The notes beneath the pieces are model-generated. The model was not told where the DNA came from, made no database searches, and was given only the letters and a program-made list of their open reading frames with translations. DNA of 64,000 nt from Brachionus plicatilis. Taxonomy: Eukaryota > Rotifera > Eurotatoria > Ploima > Brachionidae. Each line of letters begins with the position of its first letter. Within the stretch, counting starts at the first letter, position 1. The stretch covers positions 533,994 to 597,993 of the forward strand of contig QEOQ01000503.1 of assembly GCA_010279815.1 (NCBI GenBank). Direction: 5' to 3'. Below are positions 63,001 through 64,000 of this stretch, piece by piece. The position numbers and the translations under genes are program-made.

Positions 63001-63899
63001 AACGAAAATTTTAAGCTTTAAAAAACAAACAAAGAATAAAAAAAATTACTCGAAATTGTTGGAATAAAAATCCGGCAACACATCATACAAATCGTACAAA
63101 ATACCCAAAGTTGTCAAATGTAGAATCATTTCATATTTAATTTCAGAAGCGTATTTTTCTTTCAAAACATCATTAACACTTTGTTCATAAAGATAGCTTA
63201 ATGCGTTTTCATCAAATGCAGAAAGTTCCTGGTAATTGCTAGGAATAAATACAAAGCGGAGCATACAGATAAAATTTTGTCCAAATTTTTCCCTTATCGA
63301 AAACAAATGCTGCATTTCATCAATAAGTATGTATTTTGACACACAATCGAACTCATTTGACAATCGAATCACGAGACCAAAGTAGTCCATTGTTTTAATT
63401 GCCAATTTTTCCTTTAAGCATTGCAGAACGTCTTTAACAGTGGTATTTTTGTCGTATTTGAACGATTTGACATTTTGATTTTCCAGACTTACTTTGAAAA
63501 TAGGCTCTGAAATTTCTAAATTAAGATCAATCTTAATTGTCTCTTTTTCAATTAATTCTTCGTTTAAAATTTCTTCGTCGCATTTAATTAATTCTTTGCC
63601 ATTATCCTCAAGTCTAAATCTAACTTTTACTTTTTTATTTGAATTTATTTCTTTTTTGAGCGCTTTTTTATCCTCGGTCAACAAGAGTGAGTTGTTGCTC
63701 TTAGGCTAAAAAAATTGTTTAAATTTATTTTTTATTAAAATTCTAATACACACTGTGGGTTGTTTGACCAATAGCTTAATTTTATCATTACAACTTCTAA
63801 TTAAATTAATTACGTAGTTTCTTGACGCAAATTCGACATCTTCATCATTCACAGCTAGAATTTCATCTCCATTTAATAACTTGTTGCTTCCAGGACCGT
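43078..63899 (-). CDS. FERM and PDZ domain-containing protein (FRMPD1/3/4 family), 5' end outside window
   Basis: A scaffold protein. In vertebrates FRMPD members tie membrane receptors or polarity proteins to the cortex and synapse. Ten exons visible: 63899-63754, 63705-63050, 60380-60167, 60111-60034, 58542-58251, 58198-57740, 53689-53489, 53439-53356, 45268-45113, 45026-43078. Every join keeps one frame. Order: end of a PDZ domain (LLNGDEILAVNDEDV, INLIRSCNDKIKLLV), a linker, a FERM domain (ubiquitin-like lobe from FKVSLENQNVKSF; helical lobe with DEMQHLFSIREKFGQ and PRAIIETNILPKEDLKKLL; PH-like lobe from GRIFFVFLL and IIIGADFGISTFVDI to VYLVKHPCKI), then a long variable region with ITAPPPPEQFSDD and ELEIESGIESDSSSD. 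The C-terminus is helical and Leu-rich (CRQFVHASKTMI to LADEISQLIQRF). PDZ-before-FERM is the FRMPD order; which paralogue cannot be said. The intron of 8.1 kb is full of transposon debris. Confidence 0.85.
45113..45268 (-). CDS. FRMPD exon: Ser/Pro-rich segment
   Basis: KASELEIESGIESDSSSDHN, then proline-rich PSPPPLPATPAPLLSPRSDT. 156 nt, phase 1 at both ends. Acceptor TTTAAAG, donor CCAA/GTATTC, followed by an 86-nt intron. Confidence 0.72.
45485..46395 (+). mobile_element. Degenerate LINE: reverse-transcriptase fragment with complete 3' tail
   Basis: Reads KYSLLFADDLITFF (the F/YADD catalytic box), INNYLKEKEPWLCKW, CPNKCSYTIF, then ITNKFLGLYFDESLCFDKQI and RLNLIKILSSK; further on EYQRGFDSRFITNP. 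Several frame breaks. Ends with CTGAAGGAGCGTATGCTCG at 46341 and (AAT)n. Jockey/CR1-group layout; 5' truncated and inactive. Confidence 0.8.
46513..46782. mobile_element. Short hAT-type MITE, 8-bp TSD
   Basis: Begins CAGAGTTGTTTAAAAGTC and ends GACTTTTAAACAACTCTG, a perfect 18-bp inverted end. GTATTTTT is duplicated at 46505-46512 and 46783-46790. Subterminal AAGTCCGGACTTGGACTT on both sides. Sister of 39873-40107, with which it shares internal words such as TTGTCTAATGCAATA. Confidence 0.9.
46795..47960 (+). mobile_element. Degenerate LINE fragment split by a MITE
   Basis: Left piece: LFLGITFDENLCFDSHI, HKSWKLNYNIFINIYK. Right piece after the MITE (47599 on): RLQVFQNISIKY, SDLLVNFLDDIKLDSIEVRL and NEFSEWLNEK in broken frames. 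Removing the MITE and one duplication joins the reverse-transcriptase C-terminal pattern. Confidence 0.7.
47106..47590. mobile_element. MITE with GGCATTGTGAATTTTGGTAC ends, 8-bp TSD
   Basis: Perfect outer ends, GGCATTGTGAATTTTGGTAC and its complement. CTCAAAGA is duplicated at 47098-47105 and 47591-47598. Internally it carries an inverted copy of the end (near 47405-47430) and repeats of CAGTTGCTACAATTTACA, the same plan as 4583-5069. Confidence 0.88.
48480..49370 (+). mobile_element. Degenerate LINE fragment
   Basis: KATAIIHKFSQSRGLKLNVE, EKCSNSVI, then (48780 on) ILRMLGSKCYAINSKYL, LSLIQYSMLPF, LQIVQNPAIRTIFKLNRATP, the C-terminal part of a LINE reverse transcriptase. Tail CTGAAAGGAGAGTGC at 49299 and AAATAAATAAATAAA. 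Confidence 0.75.
49750..50365 (+). mobile_element. LINE 3' ends (two tails)
   Basis: Decayed coding 49780-49970 (EHELIAKELSEFKINQTNRT). Tails CTGAAAAGAAGGCTTAAGAC near 50186 and CTGAAAGAATTTTAGCTCGA at 50312, followed by CAAATAAATAA. Confidence 0.5.
50860..51360 (+). mobile_element. Degenerate LINE fragment
   Basis: Broken frames read KKEIKFLGITFGSESCFTLI, VVQNSAVCFRLQLKYETP and similar, matching the region downstream of the catalytic box in the other LINE pieces. Confidence 0.6.
53356..53439 (-). CDS. FRMPD exon: PPPPEQF segment
   Basis: 28 codons, DLTQSINKDLITAPPPPEQF then SDDYQLNE. 84 nt, phase 1 at both ends. Acceptor TTGTTTAG after a 49-nt intron, donor T/GTAATT. Confidence 0.72.
53489..53689 (-). 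CDS. FRMPD exon: variable region
   Basis: Reads DSKINETIAWKSVGLQQL, YELDMNRKSEFDDD, NFSFNSHFDFEFPNFDVI. 201 nt, phase 1 at both ends. Acceptor CTTTTTTCAAG, donor AG/GTAACT. Confidence 0.75.
55855..55884. repeat. Pentamer microsatellite (GATAT)n
   Basis: About six tandem copies of GATAT. Confidence 0.85.
56813..56848. repeat. Perfect short hairpin
   Basis: AAAATTGATGTTTAAA, loop GGCA, then TTTAAACATCAATTTT. No sign of function beyond self-complementarity. Confidence 0.8.
57740..58198 (-). CDS. FRMPD exon: post-FERM acidic region
   Basis: Starts VPVYLVKHPCKIMS, then low-complexity, charged sequence (ELRLEESCDEAKKSAK, SSIEGSLKGISAS). 459 nt, phase 1 at both ends. Acceptor CTTTTAAG, donor GAAG/GTAATT. 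Confidence 0.8.
58251..58542 (-). CDS. FRMPD exon: FERM F3 continued
   Basis: Reads LINLAKFDSIENIRV, LNMNLIRVDLDLFETM, then DDYLEFLYILQGYLRLVV, the end of the PH-like lobe with its terminal helix. Acceptor TTTTAAAAG, donor G/GTAGAT, phase 1. Confidence 0.8.
58543..60033. other. FRMPD intron of about 1.5 kb
   Basis: AT-rich. A patch at 58952-59015 (AGAAGGAGCTTCACTTCGAA, GCAGCATGCGCTC) recalls a diverged LINE tail. No gene. Confidence 0.5.
60034..60111 (-). CDS. FRMPD exon: FERM F3 strand segment
   Basis: 26 codons, DEMKEAFIIIGADFGISTFV to KSKK, acceptor TTTTATAAG, donor AAA/GTAAGT. It matches the PH-like lobe pattern 'hhhG..GI' of FERM proteins. The 55-nt intron before it is typical of this gene. 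Confidence 0.8.
60167..60380 (-). CDS. FRMPD exon: FERM F2 to F3
   Basis: Acceptor AATGTAG. Reads QLNIGRYLPRAIIETN, KEDLKKLLIQNLSWFIEK, LFQFSGRIFFVFLL. The donor CTA/GTTAAT was chosen because it alone keeps phase 0 with the next exon; the GTCGAA just upstream would break the frame. Confidence 0.75.
60381..63049. other. FRMPD intron of about 2.7 kb
   Basis: AT-rich apart from the fold-back element at 61465-61973; no gene seen. Confidence 0.6.
61465..61973. mobile_element. Fold-back element with 180-bp near-identical inverted arms
   Basis: Arms 61465-61645 and 61794-61973 are virtually identical when inverted. Outer ends are CCGTATTCCCTTGTTCGATA, next to TA on both sides, so a TA target duplication is likely. 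The arms are much richer in GC than the intron (CGCCACAACC, GACGCAGGCGC). Arm identity implies recent insertion or gene conversion. Open frames through each arm are mirror images of each other and not genes. A diverged terminus of the same family is at 1-147. Confidence 0.85.
63050..63705 (-). CDS. FRMPD exon: linker, FERM F1 and start of F2
   Basis: Starts PKSNNSLLLTEDKK after TTTTTTTAG. An acidic/basic linker (residues with KVKVRFRLEDNG) is followed by the F1 lobe (FKYDKNTTVKDVLQCLKEK, DYFGLVIRL) and F2 helices (LSYLYEQSVNDVLKEKY, LHLTTLGILYDLY). Donor GA/GTAATT at 63049, phase 2. Confidence 0.85.
63754..63899 (-). CDS. FRMPD exon: C-terminal half of PDZ domain
   Basis: Starts after TTTTTTAAG in phase 2. 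Reads GPGSNKLLNGDEILAVND, then SRNYVINLIRSCNDKIKLLV and KQPT, the typical second half of a PDZ fold. Donor ACA/GTGTGT; the next intron is 48 nt. The GLGF half lies to the right, outside the window or in the 60-nt remainder. Confidence 0.85.
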
Positions 63900-64000
63900 C
63901 TTAAAAAACAAATTTTTAAAAAATTAAAAAAGAAAGAAAAAATTCAGTCTTTGATTCTAATTTTAATTGTAGTCATTTAAGTATAATTGTAATTTTTTTT
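63900..64000. other. Intron at right edge
   Basis: AT-rich sequence upstream of the PDZ exon acceptor; the gene continues beyond the window. Confidence 0.6.

Overview
This window is nuclear DNA of an animal. It is very AT-rich and holds five protein-coding genes of clear metazoan type. Their exons are much richer in GC than the surrounding DNA. Many introns are about 48-55 nt long, alongside some multi-kilobase ones. I cannot prove the species. The AT-richness, tiny introns, abundant short DNA transposons and isolated ARM-TIR gene would fit a small invertebrate such as a monogonont rotifer, but that is inference. No rRNA, tRNA or CRISPR array was seen.

Layout. (1) 1-9459: the first three coding exons of a CYFIP/Sra-1 gene on the minus strand, with the last part beyond the left edge. 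An intronless class A GPCR gene on the plus strand lies inside its third intron. (2) 7908-10545: a large imperfect inverted duplication of the CYFIP 5' end, leaving a broken copy of exon 1 at 9962-10159. (3) 10.8-19.1 kb: a gene-free block of transposons. It has a GC-rich fold-back element with 8-bp target duplications, a dead Tc1/mariner element with a second element inserted in it, and a Tc1-like fold-back. (4) 19771-21546: a single-exon ARM-TIR-SAM-like protein. (5) 21.5-25.3 kb: LINE tails, a heptamer satellite and a CR1-like LINE 3' end. (6) 25588-39359: CEP135/TSGA10-type centriolar coiled-coil gene on the plus strand, six exons, plus a likely internal alternative first exon. (7) 39.4-43.0 kb: intergenic MITE cluster. 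(8) 43078-63899: minus-strand FERM-and-PDZ gene (FRMPD family), PDZ then FERM then a long C-terminal region, 10 exons visible. Its 8-kb intron is packed with dead LINE pieces and MITEs, and its start lies beyond the right edge.

The host genes do not form an operon. CYFIP (WAVE complex, actin), CEP135 (centriole) and FRMPD (cortical/synaptic scaffold) are cytoskeletal genes that happen to be neighbours; the GPCR and TIR genes are signalling genes. The striking content is the mobile DNA: at least seven elements have recognisable termini and exact target-site duplications. Two large fold-back elements share the end TAGTGTTG but carry unrelated GC-rich repeat arms. The inverted CYFIP duplication could make double-stranded RNA matching its parent gene.
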